A DNA stretch of 50,136 bases from Rhodospirillales bacterium RIFCSPLOWO2_02_FULL_58_16 (GTDB taxonomy: Bacteria > Pseudomonadota > Alphaproteobacteria > Rhodospirillales > 2-02-FULL-58-16), in NCBI GenBank assembly GCA_001830425.1, contig MIAA01000027.1:14096-64231 (forward strand), written 5' to 3'. The translations under genes and the position numbers were made by a program. Under the pieces are notes generated by a model. That model saw only the letters and a list, made by a program, of their open reading frames with translations. It did no database searches and was not told the DNA's origin. The first letter of the stretch is position 1; each line of letters starts with the position of its first letter. This document shows positions 40,888 to 50,065 of the stretch, piece by piece.

Positions 40888-42929
40888 CCGACAAAGACCC
40901 ATTATCGGCAAACGAAGCCTGTCAGGAGAACGAGACGCTTGAGCGTCTCTTGCGTCAGGCCGGATCGCGCCTGAGGGTGGACGAAGTCCGCGCCCTGGCT
41001 CACGGCGCCGCCGCCGCCGCCGCTTTTGATCCTGACTCATGGCTGACCCTTGTCGATGCCGGAGGAGATGTAAGGCTTGAAACCCGACTGAAGGCGCTTT
41101 ACGCCGAAATGGCGGCGTCCCTTGACGGCGGCAAGGGCGATAGCGCGATCAGACTCGCCGCGTTGCGCAAAGAATTAAATCGTCGCGGCGTGCAGGGGTT
41201 CATCGTGCCTCACTCTGATGAATGCCAGGGTGAATATGTCCCCAGATGCGCCGAGCGATTATCATGGCTTACCGGATTTACCGGGTCCGCCGGCGCGGCG
41301 GTGATTCTTGAGGACAAGGCCGCCATATTCGTCGATGGCCGTTACACTCTTCAGGTTCGTGAGGAAGCCGACGGCGCCTTGTTTGAATTTGTGAGCCAGG
41401 GCGACGGCCGGCCCGGAGAATGGATTTCCCGGAATCTGGCCTCTGACGCCAGACTCGGCTACGACCCCCGGCTGCATACGCAAAATCAGATAATGAGATT
41501 GGAGACCGCCTGCAAAAAGGCCGGGGGCACGCTTGAGGCTCTTGATGACAATCCGCTGGACGCCGTCTGGTTCGACCGGCCGCCGCCTCCCATCTCGCCG
41601 ACGGTCCCCCACGAGATCGTCTTTGCCGGCGAATCTTCCGACCGCAAGCGTCAGAGGATTGCCGAAGATATAAAGCAGGATGGGCTGGGCGCCGCCGTTC
41701 TCACTGCTTCTGATTCCATAGCATGGCTTTTGAACATACGCGGCGGAGATGTGCCGTTTGCTCCCCTGACGCTGGCCTTCGCCGTCATTCACGCCGATGC
41801 CGCCGTCGAGCTGTTCATCGACCGCCGGAAACTTACGTCTAAAACCGTCCGTCATCTGGGCGATGGAGTCAACGTCGAGGATATTGAGGCTTTCGGCGCC
41901 GCCCTGGACAGGCTGGGGGCAAAGAAGACCAGGACGCGCCTCAACCTTGACGGCGCCTCGGCCTGGGTCTTTGCGCGGCTGAAAAAAGCCGGCGCCGATA
42001 TTGTTCCCGGCGTCGATCCGTGCGCGCTTGCCAAGGCATGCAAGAACACGATGGAGCTGGACGGCATCCGTAACGCCCACAAGCGCGACGGCGTCGCCCT
42101 CTGCCGCTTCCTCGCCTGGTTGTCCGGGCAGGCGCCGGGATCGGGGCTTACCGAAATGGCCGCCGCCGAGCGACTGGACGCATTGCGCCGCGAGGGGGAG
42201 CATTTTCGCGGGCCGAGTTTTGCCACCATCTCCGGCGCCGGCGCTAACGGCGCCGTCGTCCATTACCGGGTCAGCGAAAAAAGCAACCGCCGGATCGAGA
42301 ACGGAACCCTTTATTTGGTTGATTCCGGCGGCCAGTATCTGGACGGCACCACCGACGTCACCCGCACCATCGCCATCGGCAACCCTTCGGTCGAGATGCG
42401 CCTCAACTTCACCCGCGTGCTCAAGTGTCACATCGCGCTGGCGTCGGCCCGTTTCCCGGAAGGCGCCACCGGCTCACAGCTTGATGTTCTGGCCCGCAAG
42501 GCGCTGTGGGACGTCGGCCTGGATTATGATCACGGCGCCGGCCACGGCGTCGGAGCCTATTTAAACGTCCATGAGGGGCCGCACAGGATTTCCAAGCATC
42601 CCAACCGGGTTGCGCTCAAACCCGGCATGGTGACTTCTATCGAGCCGGGCTATTACAAGACCGGGGCCTACGGCATCCGCATCGAAAATCTGGCGGCGGT
42701 GGCGTCGCTGCCGTCGCCCCGCTCCCGGGAAAAAGAAATGCTGGGATTTGAAACCCTGACCATGGCTCCCATCGACCTGTCGTTGGTGGAAACAGCGCTG
42801 CTTGATGTAGGCGAAGCGGTGTGGCTGGACGCCTATCATGGCCGAATCAGGATGGAACTGAAACCGCTGGTCGACGCCGAAACCGCCCGCTGGCTGGAAC
42901 AGGCAACCCGGCCCGTCGGCTGGCTTTAA
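40884..42929 (+). CDS. M24-family aminopeptidase P (Xaa-Pro aminopeptidase)
   Basis: A 681-residue long-form aminopeptidase P. After an unusual N-terminal region (1-75), two creatinase-like domains precede the C-terminal pita-bread catalytic domain. Metal ligands can be placed: Asp in Leu-Val-Asp-Ser-Gly, Asp in Gly-Thr-Thr-Asp-Val-Thr, His in Gly-His-Gly-Val-Gly, Glu in Ile-Glu-Pro-Gly and Glu in Ile-Arg-Ile-Glu-Asn. It removes an N-terminal residue before proline. The TTG start overlaps the lipoprotein stop by 4 nt; an internal ATG at 41109 would give a 606-residue protein of standard size, but the upstream region looks like coding sequence. Confidence 0.9.
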   Translation: MTDKDPLSANEACQENETLERLLRQAGSRLRVDEVRALAHGAAAAAAFDPDSWLTLVDAGGDVRLETRLKALYAEMAASLDGGKGDSAIRLAALRKELNRRGVQGFIVPHSDECQGEYVPRCAERLSWLTGFTGSAGAAVILEDKAAIFVDGRYTLQVREEADGALFEFVSQGDGRPGEWISRNLASDARLGYDPRLHTQNQIMRLETACKKAGGTLEALDDNPLDAVWFDRPPPPISPTVPHEIVFAGESSDRKRQRIAEDIKQDGLGAAVLTASDSIAWLLNIRGGDVPFAPLTLAFAVIHADAAVELFIDRRKLTSKTVRHLGDGVNVEDIEAFGAALDRLGAKKTRTRLNLDGASAWVFARLKKAGADIVPGVDPCALAKACKNTMELDGIRNAHKRDGVALCRFLAWLSGQAPGSGLTEMAAAERLDALRREGEHFRGPSFATISGAGANGAVVHYRVSEKSNRRIENGTLYLVDSGGQYLDGTTDVTRTIAIGNPSVEMRLNFTRVLKCHIALASARFPEGATGSQLDVLARKALWDVGLDYDHGAGHGVGAYLNVHEGPHRISKHPNRVALKPGMVTSIEPGYYKTGAYGIRIENLAAVASLPSPRSREKEMLGFETLTMAPIDLSLVETALLDVGEAVWLDAYHGRIRMELKPLVDAETARWLEQATRPVGWL

Positions 42930-43016
42930 AAGGCTGAATATTAACTAATCAGCAATCACTTGGCCGTAAACCTGATAGACGCTGTGTTATGAGAAACGGT
43001 CGGGGATCAAACGGCG

Positions 43017-43424
43017 ATGTCAGTTGATTCAAGCAATATCCTTGATCCCAACTGGGCGAGATCGAAAAGCGGACGGTTCCACCGCTTCATCAATCTCGAC
43101 CCCGAGGAAGAAGGGCTTAGCAACATCAGCGGCGTCTATGTAATCTGGCACGCCGGCATCCGCCCGGCCTGGGTCTACATGGGCAAAAGTGACGATTTGG
43201 CCGCCGCCTTCCATGAACTCGGCAATAATCAGGAAATACTCGATTACGAAGTCAACGGCGGCCTGTTCGTGAGCTGGTCGCTGGTGCGCCCCCAACACCA
43301 GGACGGCGTGCTGCGTTATCTGGAAACCGCCCTTCATCCGCTGGTGACCAATCCCGACGGCCCCGGAGAAGACGTCGCCCCGATCCCCGTATACGCCCCC
43401 GGCCATGCCGCCAAGATCGAGTAA
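43017..43424 (+). CDS. Small protein with degenerate GIY-YIG-like fold
   Basis: A 135-residue protein. Residues 39-60 read Gly-Val-Tyr-Val-Ile-Trp then Trp-Val-Tyr-Met-Gly-Lys-Ser-Asp-Asp-Leu-Ala, resembling the paired GIY and YIG strands and following helix of that nuclease superfamily. A Leu-Glu-Thr-Ala-Leu helix near 105 could hold the catalytic Glu. The classical Arg and Tyr are not clearly matched, so nuclease activity is uncertain. It is followed, about 100 nt later, by the cobalamin adenosyltransferase gene. I call the fold tentatively. Confidence 0.6.
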   Translation: MSVDSSNILDPNWARSKSGRFHRFINLDPEEEGLSNISGVYVIWHAGIRPAWVYMGKSDDLAAAFHELGNNQEILDYEVNGGLFVSWSLVRPQHQDGVLRYLETALHPLVTNPDGPGEDVAPIPVYAPGHAAKIE

Positions 43425-43520
43425 CCGCCGCTCCGTTTCCCCTGCGCCCACGCTGAAAATAACCGACTATTCGTTCGTTTTGCCATAGGAAGCGTGGCGC
43501 TTGCAGCATATGGTTAAATC

Positions 43521-44054
43521 ATGGTGAAGCTGGATAAAATCTACACACGCGGCGGAGATGGCGGCAAAACCTCGCTGGGCAATGGAAAGCGGGTGGTCAA
43601 GCATGATCCCGCCGTCGTCGCCTGCGGCGCTATCGACGAGGCCAATGCGGCTATCGGCGTGGCCCGTTTGCATACCGATGGCGAGGCCGGCGCCATGCTG
43701 GGGCGCATCCAGAACGATCTCTTTAACCTGGGCGCTGATTTGAGTTGCGGCGGTACGCTGCGTATTACGGATCAGCAGGTGAAACGCCTGGAATCCGAGA
43801 TCGACGCCCTTAACGCCGGTCTTGAACCGCTTGATTCCTTCATCCTGCCCGGCGGCTCGCCGGCTTCCGCCTGTCTGCATATGGCGCGAACCGTGACGCG
43901 CCGCGCCGAGTGTCTGATCAGCGGCCTGGCCGGAGTCAACCCGGCGGCATTGTGCTATGTCAACCGCCTGTCCGACCACCTGTTTGTGCTGGCCCGCCAT
44001 CTCAACAACGACGGCGCCGACGATGTGTTATGGGCGCCGGGGACCAACCGCTGA
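43521..44054 (+). CDS. Cob(I)alamin adenosyltransferase, PduO type
   Basis: A 177-residue ATP:cob(I)alamin adenosyltransferase. The ATP-binding N-terminus Thr-Arg-Gly-Gly-Asp-Gly-Gly-Lys-Thr-Ser-Leu-Gly lies at 9-20, and the active-site C-terminal region is Leu-Ser-Asp-His-Leu-Phe-Val-Leu-Ala-Arg. It makes adenosylcobalamin for enzymes such as methylmalonyl-CoA mutase. The sequence from 90 to 130 also fits the family. Directly upstream of etfBA is a usual position in alphaproteobacteria. The symbol varies (pduO/cobO), so none is given. Confidence 0.92.
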   Translation: MVKLDKIYTRGGDGGKTSLGNGKRVVKHDPAVVACGAIDEANAAIGVARLHTDGEAGAMLGRIQNDLFNLGADLSCGGTLRITDQQVKRLESEIDALNAGLEPLDSFILPGGSPASACLHMARTVTRRAECLISGLAGVNPAALCYVNRLSDHLFVLARHLNNDGADDVLWAPGTNR

Positions 44055-44129
44055 CGCCGAATGGACTTGACCGACCGAGGCCTTGCCCCTCAAGATGTCA
44101 TTATACAATGAATTCATGGTGTTAGAGAA

Positions 44130-44888
44130 ATGAAGATCATCGTCGCCGTCAAGCGCGTGATTGACTACAACGTCAAGGTCCGCATCAAAGCCGACGGCTC
44201 GGGAGTCGAGACGGCCAACGTCAAGATGTCGATGAACCCCTTCGATGAAATCGCCGTCGAGCAGGGAGTCAAGCTCAGGGAATCCGGCGTCGCCTCGGAA
44301 ATGATCGCCGTCTCCATCGGCCCCAAGCAGTGTCAGGAGACCATCCGCACGGCGCTGGCCATGGGCGCTGATCGCGGCATCCATATAGAAACCGACGCCG
44401 AGATTCAGCCGTTGGCCGCCGCCAAGCTGCTGGCCGCCGTGGCCAAGCGCGAAATGCCGGAATTGATCATCCTCGGCAAGCAGGCCATCGATGACGACGC
44501 CAACCAGACCGGCCAGATGCTGGCCGGATTGCTGGGCCGTCCCCAGGGAACCAACGTCTCCAAACTTGAATTCACCCCCGATAAAAGCGCCTGCGTAGCA
44601 TCCCGCGAGGTTGACGACGGCCTGGAGGTATTGACCATAAAAACGCCGGCGGTGATCACGGTTGATCTTCGATTGAACACGCCCCGGTTCGCCACCCTTC
44701 CCAACATCATGAAGGCCAAGAAAAAGCCCATCGCCGTCATTACCCCGCAAGAGATGAACGTGGACATCGCTCCCCGGCTGACCACCATTAAGGTGGCGAC
44801 TCCGGCCAAGCGCCAAGCCGGGGTCATTCTGAAAAGCGTCGCCGAACTGGTGGACAAGCTGAGAAACGAGGCGAAGGTGATCCCATGA
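44130..44888 (+). CDS. etfB: Electron transfer flavoprotein, beta subunit
   Basis: A 252-residue EtfB that, with EtfA, carries electrons from acyl-CoA dehydrogenases to ETF-quinone oxidoreductase. Family landmarks: [10 protein letters not shown] at the N-terminus, Asn-Pro-Phe-Asp-Glu-Ile-Ala-Val-Glu, and Gly-Lys-Gln-Ala-Ile-Asp-Asp-Asp. The stop overlaps the etfA start by 4 nt (ATGA), ensuring balanced synthesis. Confidence 0.97.
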   Translation: MKIIVAVKRVIDYNVKVRIKADGSGVETANVKMSMNPFDEIAVEQGVKLRESGVASEMIAVSIGPKQCQETIRTALAMGADRGIHIETDAEIQPLAAAKLLAAVAKREMPELIILGKQAIDDDANQTGQMLAGLLGRPQGTNVSKLEFTPDKSACVASREVDDGLEVLTIKTPAVITVDLRLNTPRFATLPNIMKAKKKPIAVITPQEMNVDIAPRLTTIKVATPAKRQAGVILKSVAELVDKLRNEAKVIP

Positions 44889-45823
44889 GCGCCCTAGTCA
44901 TCGCCGAACATGACAATGTATCCCTGAAGTCCGCCACCCTGAATGCCGTTACGGCGGCGGCGCAGCTTGGGGAGGTCGCCGTTCTGGTCGCCGGACATAA
45001 TTGCCGCGCCGTCGCCGAAGCCGCCGCCGGGGTCAACGGCGTCGCCAAGGTATTGCTGGCCGACGCCGCCGTCCATGCGCATCCGCTGGCCGAGGTGCTG
45101 GCGCCGCTGATCGTCAGGCAGGCTCCCGGTTTTGAGCATATATTGGCGTCGGCCACCACCTACGGAAAGAATCTGATGCCGCGAGTGGCGGCGCTGCTGG
45201 ACGTGGCGCAGATTTCAGAAATCACCGCCGTCGAAAGCCGTGATGTCTTCGTCCGTCCCGTCTATGCCGGCAACGTCATGGCCACCGTCCGCTCCGGCGA
45301 TGCCGTAAAAGTAATCACCGTACGCGCCACCGCCTTCGCCGCCGCCTCTTCCGAAGGCGGAAGCGCCGCCATTGCCGTCATCGAGCCGGGCGCGGATTCC
45401 GGCATATCCGTCTTTTCCGGCCGGCGGTTGACCAAGTCCGAACGTCCCGAATTAACCGGCGCCAAGATCGTGGTTTCCGGCGGGCGCGGCATGCAGAGCG
45501 CTGAAAAATTCAAGCTTCTCGAAGGTCTGGCCGATAAACTGAACGCCGCCATCGGCGCTTCCAGGGCGGCGGTGGACGGAGGCTTTGTCGCCAACGATTC
45601 CCAGGTCGGCCAGACCGGCAAGATAGTGGCCCCGAATCTGTATATCGCCTTCGGCATCTCCGGCGCCATCCAGCATGTGGCCGGAATGAAGGACAGCAAG
45701 GTCATCGTCGCCGTCAACAAGGATGAGGACGCGCCGATCTTCCGGATTGCCGATTATGGGCTGGTGATGGACCTGTTTCAGGTTATACCTGAATTGTCGG
45801 CGGAACTGGACAAGCATCAATGA
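44885..45823 (+). CDS. etfA: Electron transfer flavoprotein, alpha subunit
   Basis: A 312-residue EtfA holding FAD. The C-terminal FAD site shows Ser-Gln-Val-Gly-Gln-Thr-Gly, [12 protein letters not shown] and [10 protein letters not shown]. The N-terminal domain is shared with EtfB. It overlaps both neighbours by 4 nt (ATGA on each side), so etfB, etfA and the dehydrogenase are translated as a unit. Confidence 0.97.
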   Translation: MSALVIAEHDNVSLKSATLNAVTAAAQLGEVAVLVAGHNCRAVAEAAAGVNGVAKVLLADAAVHAHPLAEVLAPLIVRQAPGFEHILASATTYGKNLMPRVAALLDVAQISEITAVESRDVFVRPVYAGNVMATVRSGDAVKVITVRATAFAAASSEGGSAAIAVIEPGADSGISVFSGRRLTKSERPELTGAKIVVSGGRGMQSAEKFKLLEGLADKLNAAIGASRAAVDGGFVANDSQVGQTGKIVAPNLYIAFGISGAIQHVAGMKDSKVIVAVNKDEDAPIFRIADYGLVMDLFQVIPELSAELDKHQ

Positions 45824-46707
45824 CCGGTAAGATTTCCATAAAAAAGATCGGCGTCATCGGCGCCGGGCAAATGGGCGGCGGCATCGCCCATGTGTGCGCC
45901 CTCGGCGGTTACGACGTTCACCTGATCGATATCGACGAAGATCGTCTTGAACAGGGCGTGCGGACCATCGAAAAAAACATGTCCCGTCAAATAGCCAAAG
46001 GCAGGATTTCCGAAGGCGACAAAACGGCGGCGCTGGCGCGTCTCACCACCGGACTTGGAGCGGACGGCTTCAAGGACTGTGATCTGGTTATCGAAGCCGC
46101 CATCGAGGATGAGGAGACCAAAAAGGCGATTCTCAAGAATCTGTGTCCTCACCTCAAGAAAGACGCCCTGATCGCCACCAACACCTCGTCCATTTCCATC
46201 ACCCGCCTGGCGGCGCGCACCGACCGCCCCGGCAAGTTTATCGGCCTGCACTTTATGAACCCGGTGCCGGTGATGGAGCTGGTGGAGCTGATTCGCGGCA
46301 TCGCCACCGAGAACGATACCTACGAAGCGGTGCGCGAACTGACCTTGAAGCTGGGCAAAACGCCGATCAACGCCGAGGACTTTCCGGCCTTTATCGTCAA
46401 CCGCATCCTGCTGCCGATGCTGAACGAGGCCATCTATGTCCTGTACGAGGGCGTCGGCACCGTCGCCGCCATCGACGGGGCGATGAAGCTGGGCGTTCAC
46501 CATCCCATGGGACCGCTGGAGCTGGCCGACTTCATCGGCCTGGATATCTGTCTGGCGATCATGAACACCCTGCACGAAGGCCTGGCCGACGCAAAGTACC
46601 GCCCCTGCCCGCTGCTGGTGAAATATGTCGAGGCCGGCTGGCTGGGCCGCAAGACGGGTCGCGGATTCTATGACTACGCCGGGGCGATTCCGATACCGAC
46701 GCGGTAG
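45820..46707 (+). CDS. 3-hydroxybutyryl/3-hydroxyacyl-CoA dehydrogenase
   Basis: A 295-residue NAD-dependent dehydrogenase. The Rossmann motif Gly-Val-Ile-Gly-Ala-Gly-Gln-Met-Gly-Gly-Gly-Ile-Ala lies at the N-terminus, Asn-Thr-Ser-Ser mid-domain, and catalytic His in Gly-Leu-His-Phe-Met-Asn-Pro-Val-Pro. The C-terminal domain has Asn-Arg-Ile-Leu-Leu-Pro-Met-Leu-Asn-Glu-Ala. It acts in beta-oxidation or butyrate/polyhydroxybutyrate metabolism, and coupling to etfBA favours fatty-acid or butanoate oxidation. Symbols hbd, paaH and fadB2 are all used, so I give none. Confidence 0.95.
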   Translation: MTGKISIKKIGVIGAGQMGGGIAHVCALGGYDVHLIDIDEDRLEQGVRTIEKNMSRQIAKGRISEGDKTAALARLTTGLGADGFKDCDLVIEAAIEDEETKKAILKNLCPHLKKDALIATNTSSISITRLAARTDRPGKFIGLHFMNPVPVMELVELIRGIATENDTYEAVRELTLKLGKTPINAEDFPAFIVNRILLPMLNEAIYVLYEGVGTVAAIDGAMKLGVHHPMGPLELADFIGLDICLAIMNTLHEGLADAKYRPCPLLVKYVEAGWLGRKTGRGFYDYAGAIPIPTR

Positions 46708-46727
46708 GGTTTGCGCGACTTAGAGCG

Positions 46728-47405
46728 TTAATCCGGCCCGTTCGCGGCGGATAATCTGCAATAGACAAAACCCGAAAGCCCACCAAGAGCGAGCCAGAAA
46801 AGGCCGGTGGTTACCAGCGAAGCGGTGATGAACTCGACAACGACCTCCGCCGGAACGGTATTGTCGCCTATCGGCAGCGGCGCGCCGACCGCATGGGGCA
46901 AGATCATCGCCGCCACGCCCAATAACTTGAAGCGCCGATTTCCGAATGCCAGCAAGGCCAGTCCGGCGGCGGTCGCTGCGGCGCAGGCCAGCCACCACAA
47001 TTGGCTTTCCTGCAACGGCATATGCGTCGATCCGGGCGGGGCGGGCGGCAGGCCAAGGGCCGGGGCCAGGGAGAAGGCGGCAAAACCGGCAAGCCCCCAG
47101 ACAATCCCCTGCTTCCAGCTTATCGGCTCTCCGCGCAAGGCATATCCGGCGGTCAGCAACAAGCCGAAAGCCACCCCGGAAAGGATGTTGAACAGCGCCG
47201 TGTAGCCCAACCGCTCCACAGGCATGGCGTCTTTCAGGGCGGCCCCCGGAGGGCATTCCAGATCGGGGGTGCAGAATTCGTAGGCCTCCGCCTGCTCGAT
47301 CAACGGAATAACCCACCTCGCCTGGATGGCGGACATGAAAAGACCGGCGATGAATCCGGCCGCCAGCGCCGTAATCAGGATTCGCTTAAGCAACGTCAGT
47401 GGCAA
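46728..47405 (-). CDS. cbtA: CbtA family cobalt transporter subunit
   Basis: A 225-residue protein with about five or six hydrophobic helices, and family features Leu-Phe-Met-Ser-Ala-Ile-Gln, Glu-Arg-Leu-Gly-Tyr-Thr-Ala-Leu, Pro-Gly-Ser and Ile-Leu-Pro-His-Ala-Val-Gly-Ala-Pro. CbtA and CbtB are proposed to form a cobalt importer, often under B12 control. No ATG fits the family start; the TTG at 47405, overlapping cbtB by 10 nt, is the best choice. It is convergent with the hydroxyacyl-CoA dehydrogenase gene, 20 nt apart. Confidence 0.85.
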   Translation of the reverse strand: MPLTLLKRILITALAAGFIAGLFMSAIQARWVIPLIEQAEAYEFCTPDLECPPGAALKDAMPVERLGYTALFNILSGVAFGLLLTAGYALRGEPISWKQGIVWGLAGFAAFSLAPALGLPPAPPGSTHMPLQESQLWWLACAAATAAGLALLAFGNRRFKLLGVAAMILPHAVGAPLPIGDNTVPAEVVVEFITASLVTTGLFWLALGGLSGFVYCRLSAANGPD

Positions 47406-47587
47406 GGAAATCCGAAAGAATGACGGGTATCATGGGCGACGTCATGGGTGGTCCCGGCGAATCCGACGCCGATCAACATAAAAAACCCCAGCAACAGGGC
47501 TAAAACTACAGGCAATCCGGCGACGAGCCGTTGAGCGCCGACAGCCTGACCGGATACTTTTTGGGCAATGACTACGGGGGATTTCAT
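47396..47587 (-). CDS. cbtB: CbtB family cobalt transporter subunit
   Basis: A 63-residue protein with one membrane helix (about 24-44) and a metal-binding-looking C-terminus, Thr-His-Asp-Val-Ala-His-Asp-Thr-Arg-His and Gly-Phe-Pro-Cys-His, the CbtB signature. GGAGAG precedes the ATG by about 8 nt. It is first in the cbtBA pair. No B12 riboswitch is visible in the 168-nt space between cbtB and chvI. Confidence 0.88.
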   Translation of the reverse strand: MKSPVVIAQKVSGQAVGAQRLVAGLPVVLALLLGFFMLIGVGFAGTTHDVAHDTRHSFGFPCH

Positions 47588-47674
47588 CGTATGATCTCTC
47601 CGCTATAAAACTGACGGCATGGATAATTCCAAAAACCGTCTTCACAATTACACAAGCAGAAAATTATTAACCGG

Positions 47675-47704
47675 ACTATAATTTCAGCGTAGCCCCTGCG
47701 TCAA
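47675..47704 (-). promoter_or_regulatory. Putative promoter of cbtBA
   Basis: On the minus strand TTGACG (47704-47699) and TATAGT (47680-47675) are separated by 18 nt. Transcription would begin near 47668 and leave about 80 nt of leader before cbtB. This leader is too short for a typical B12 riboswitch. Confidence 0.4.
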
Positions 47705-47755
47705 ATGCTGATAACGGCTTGACGTTATTTTTTACGGATACAAGGGATTAACGGC

Positions 47756-48448
47756 ATGTCCCATACCATTGCTCTCGTTGATGACGATCGTAATATCCTG
47801 ACCTCGGTGTCGATGGCGCTTGAGGCCGAGGGATATAAAGTGCGGACCTACGTCGACGGCATGGAGGCGCTGGACGGCCTTGAGAAAAAGCCCGCTGACC
47901 TGGCGATCCTCGACATCAAGATGCCGCGCATGGACGGCATGGAATTGCTGGACCGAATCAGGAAGAAGAGCGATATGCCGATAATCTTCCTTACCTCCAA
48001 GGATGATGAAATCGACGAAGTGCTGGGACTGAGAATGGGCGCTGACGACTACATCAAAAAGCCGTTTTCCCAGCATCTGCTGATCGAGCGCATCCGAGCC
48101 GTTTTGCGGCGCCGCGAACTTTCCGCCGACGCCGACGACAATACGGACATTCTGTCGCAAGGCGATCTGACGTTGGATTCGGCCCGTCACCTGTGTACCT
48201 GGAAAGGCATGGAAGTGAACCTGACGGTAACCGAATTCCTGCTGGTGCAGGCCCTTGCCAAGCGCCCGGGGCATGTCAAGAACCGCGATCAATTGATCGA
48301 CGCCGCCTATGGGGAAAACATTTATGTCGATGACCGCACCATCGACAGCCACGTCAAACGGCTGCGCAAGAAATTCAAGGACGTCGATTCCGCCTTTGCG
48401 CAGATCGAAACGTTATACGGCGTCGGCTACCGCTACCGCGAAAGCTGA
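47756..48448 (+). CDS. chvI: OmpR-family response regulator ChvI-like
   Basis: A 230-residue response regulator. The receiver domain has Leu-Val-Asp-Asp-Asp at 7-11, phospho-acceptor Asp53 in Leu-Asp-Ile-Lys-Met-Pro, and Thr-Ser-Lys-Asp-Asp-Glu. The C-terminal winged helix has Thr-Val-Thr-Glu-Phe-Leu-Leu-Val and [11 protein letters not shown]. ChvI regulates envelope, exopolysaccharide and acid responses in related bacteria. chvG follows after 6 nt. Confidence 0.92.
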   Translation: MSHTIALVDDDRNILTSVSMALEAEGYKVRTYVDGMEALDGLEKKPADLAILDIKMPRMDGMELLDRIRKKSDMPIIFLTSKDDEIDEVLGLRMGADDYIKKPFSQHLLIERIRAVLRRRELSADADDNTDILSQGDLTLDSARHLCTWKGMEVNLTVTEFLLVQALAKRPGHVKNRDQLIDAAYGENIYVDDRTIDSHVKRLRKKFKDVDSAFAQIETLYGVGYRYRES

Positions 48449-48454
48449 GCTGTT

Positions 48455-50065
48455 TTGCAAACATATCCTTACCTCCATATTAAAAAACGCACCCTATCGC
48501 CGATCACCCGGCGGATTCTCGCCGTCAATCTCCTGGCGCTGGGAATTCTGGTGGCCGGGCTTCTGTATCTCGGCGAGTACCGGCGCAGTCTGGTGACAGG
48601 CGAACTGGAGGCGCTGAATACCCAAGCCGACATGTTCGCCGCCGCTCTCGGCGAAGGCGCCGTCAGCGCCGAGGGGTTCACCGGCGAAAGACTGGTAAAT
48701 GAACTGGTGCGCCAAATGGTTCGCCGTCTGGTAAAGACCACCGGCACCCGCGCCCGCCTGTTCAATAACGCCGGCATGTTGATCGCCGATTCGATGGCGT
48801 TGGTCGGCCCCGGCGGCATGGTGCAGATCGTTGATCTGCCGCCGCCGCGCCTTGATACCGGATATATCGGCGCCGTCCTCGATGTGTATGACCTTCTGGC
48901 CCGATGGCTGTCCGGCGAGGATCAAATACGCCCCTATCGTGAAAGGCCGCTGCAAAAAGCCGAGGACTACGACGAGGCGCTGGCGGCCCTGTCCGGCGAC
49001 AACGCGGGAATGGTGCGCAGTTACAACGGCGGCATGATTCTCAGCGCCGCCGTGCCGATCAGGCGTTACAAGCAGGTGCTGGGAGCGTTAATGCTGTCCA
49101 AGGACTCCAGAGACATCGACGAAACGGTGCTTCAGGTGCGCCTTGATATCCTCAAGGTGTTCGCCGTGGCGCTGGCGGTGACCATCGGTCTTTCCCTCTA
49201 TCTGGCGCGAACCATAGCCCGGCCCCTGCGCCGTCTGGCCGAGGCTGCCGAGAAAGTGCGTCACGGCCACCACCGCCGGCACGCCATCCCCGATATGTCG
49301 GAGCGCAACGACGAGATCGGCGAACTGGCCAAGACCCTCGATGATATGACCGAATCACTGTGGCAGCGCATGGACGCCATCGAAAGTTTCGCCGCCGATG
49401 TCGCCCATGAGATCAAGAATCCCCTGACCTCGTTGCGTAGCGCCGTAGAGACCGCCGCCAGGGTCAAGAACCCGGACCAGCAGCGCGAGTTGATGTCAAT
49501 CATCAAGGAAGACGTGCTGCGCCTGGACAGGCTGATCAGCGATATTTCCGATGCGTCCCGCCTCGACGCCGAGATGTCCAGGGCTGAGGAGGCGCCGGTT
49601 GATCTGAGGCCGATGCTGGCGACGTTGGTCAGTATATATACCGCCGGCGACGATGCGCCCCGCCTTCGTCTGGAAAGCGGCGGCGTCGATAGCAAGTTAA
49701 TGGTCAACGGCGTAGAAGGACGTCTCGCCCAGGTATTCCGCAACATCATCGCCAACGCTGTCTCTTTCTCGCCCAAAACCGGAGAAATTATCATCGGCGT
49801 TTCATCCGCCGACGGCTGGATCATCGTCAATGTGGACGACCAAGGCCCCGGCATTCCCGAGGGCAAGGAGCAAGCCATCTTCGACCGCTTCTACTCGGAA
49901 CGCCCGGAAGAAGAAAAGTTCGGCACTCATTCCGGCCTCGGCCTCAGCATCTCCAAACAAATAGTCGAAGCCCACGGCGGCGCCATAGTCGCCCAAACTC
50001 TGAAAAATGAAGCCGGTAAAACTGCCGGAAGCCGCTTTACCGTGCGCTTGCCGATGGGTTCTTAG
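48455..50065 (+). CDS. chvG: ChvG-like stimulus-sensing histidine kinase
   Basis: A 536-residue membrane kinase. A first helix (about 25-42) and second (about 232-252) enclose a periplasmic sensor region of the ChvG type. HAMP (about 252-305) is followed by the H-box Asp-Val-Ala-His-Glu-Ile-Lys-Asn-Pro-Leu-Thr-Ser, and the ATPase domain has Asp-Asp-Gln-Gly-Pro-Gly-Ile-Pro and Gly-Leu-Gly-Leu-Ser-Ile-Ser. A TTG start is inferred since no ATG fits. In many relatives chvIG precede hprK and PTS genes; that is not so here. The last 29 bases overlap the convergent NuoB-like gene. Confidence 0.92.
   Translation: MQTYPYLHIKKRTLSPITRRILAVNLLALGILVAGLLYLGEYRRSLVTGELEALNTQADMFAAALGEGAVSAEGFTGERLVNELVRQMVRRLVKTTGTRARLFNNAGMLIADSMALVGPGGMVQIVDLPPPRLDTGYIGAVLDVYDLLARWLSGEDQIRPYRERPLQKAEDYDEALAALSGDNAGMVRSYNGGMILSAAVPIRRYKQVLGALMLSKDSRDIDETVLQVRLDILKVFAVALAVTIGLSLYLARTIARPLRRLAEAAEKVRHGHHRRHAIPDMSERNDEIGELAKTLDDMTESLWQRMDAIESFAADVAHEIKNPLTSLRSAVETAARVKNPDQQRELMSIIKEDVLRLDRLISDISDASRLDAEMSRAEEAPVDLRPMLATLVSIYTAGDDAPRLRLESGGVDSKLMVNGVEGRLAQVFRNIIANAVSFSPKTGEIIIGVSSADGWIIVNVDDQGPGIPEGKEQAIFDRFYSERPEEEKFGTHSGLGLSISKQIVEAHGGAIVAQTLKNEAGKTAGSRFTVRLPMGS

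Noticed and set aside
42933-42953. Hairpin GCTGA...TCAGC after the aminopeptidase gene as terminator
   Set aside because: The stem is five pairs only, imperfect beyond that, and no T-run follows.
47588-47755. Cobalamin riboswitch upstream of cbtB
   Set aside because: The space is too short and no B12 box is visible on either strand.
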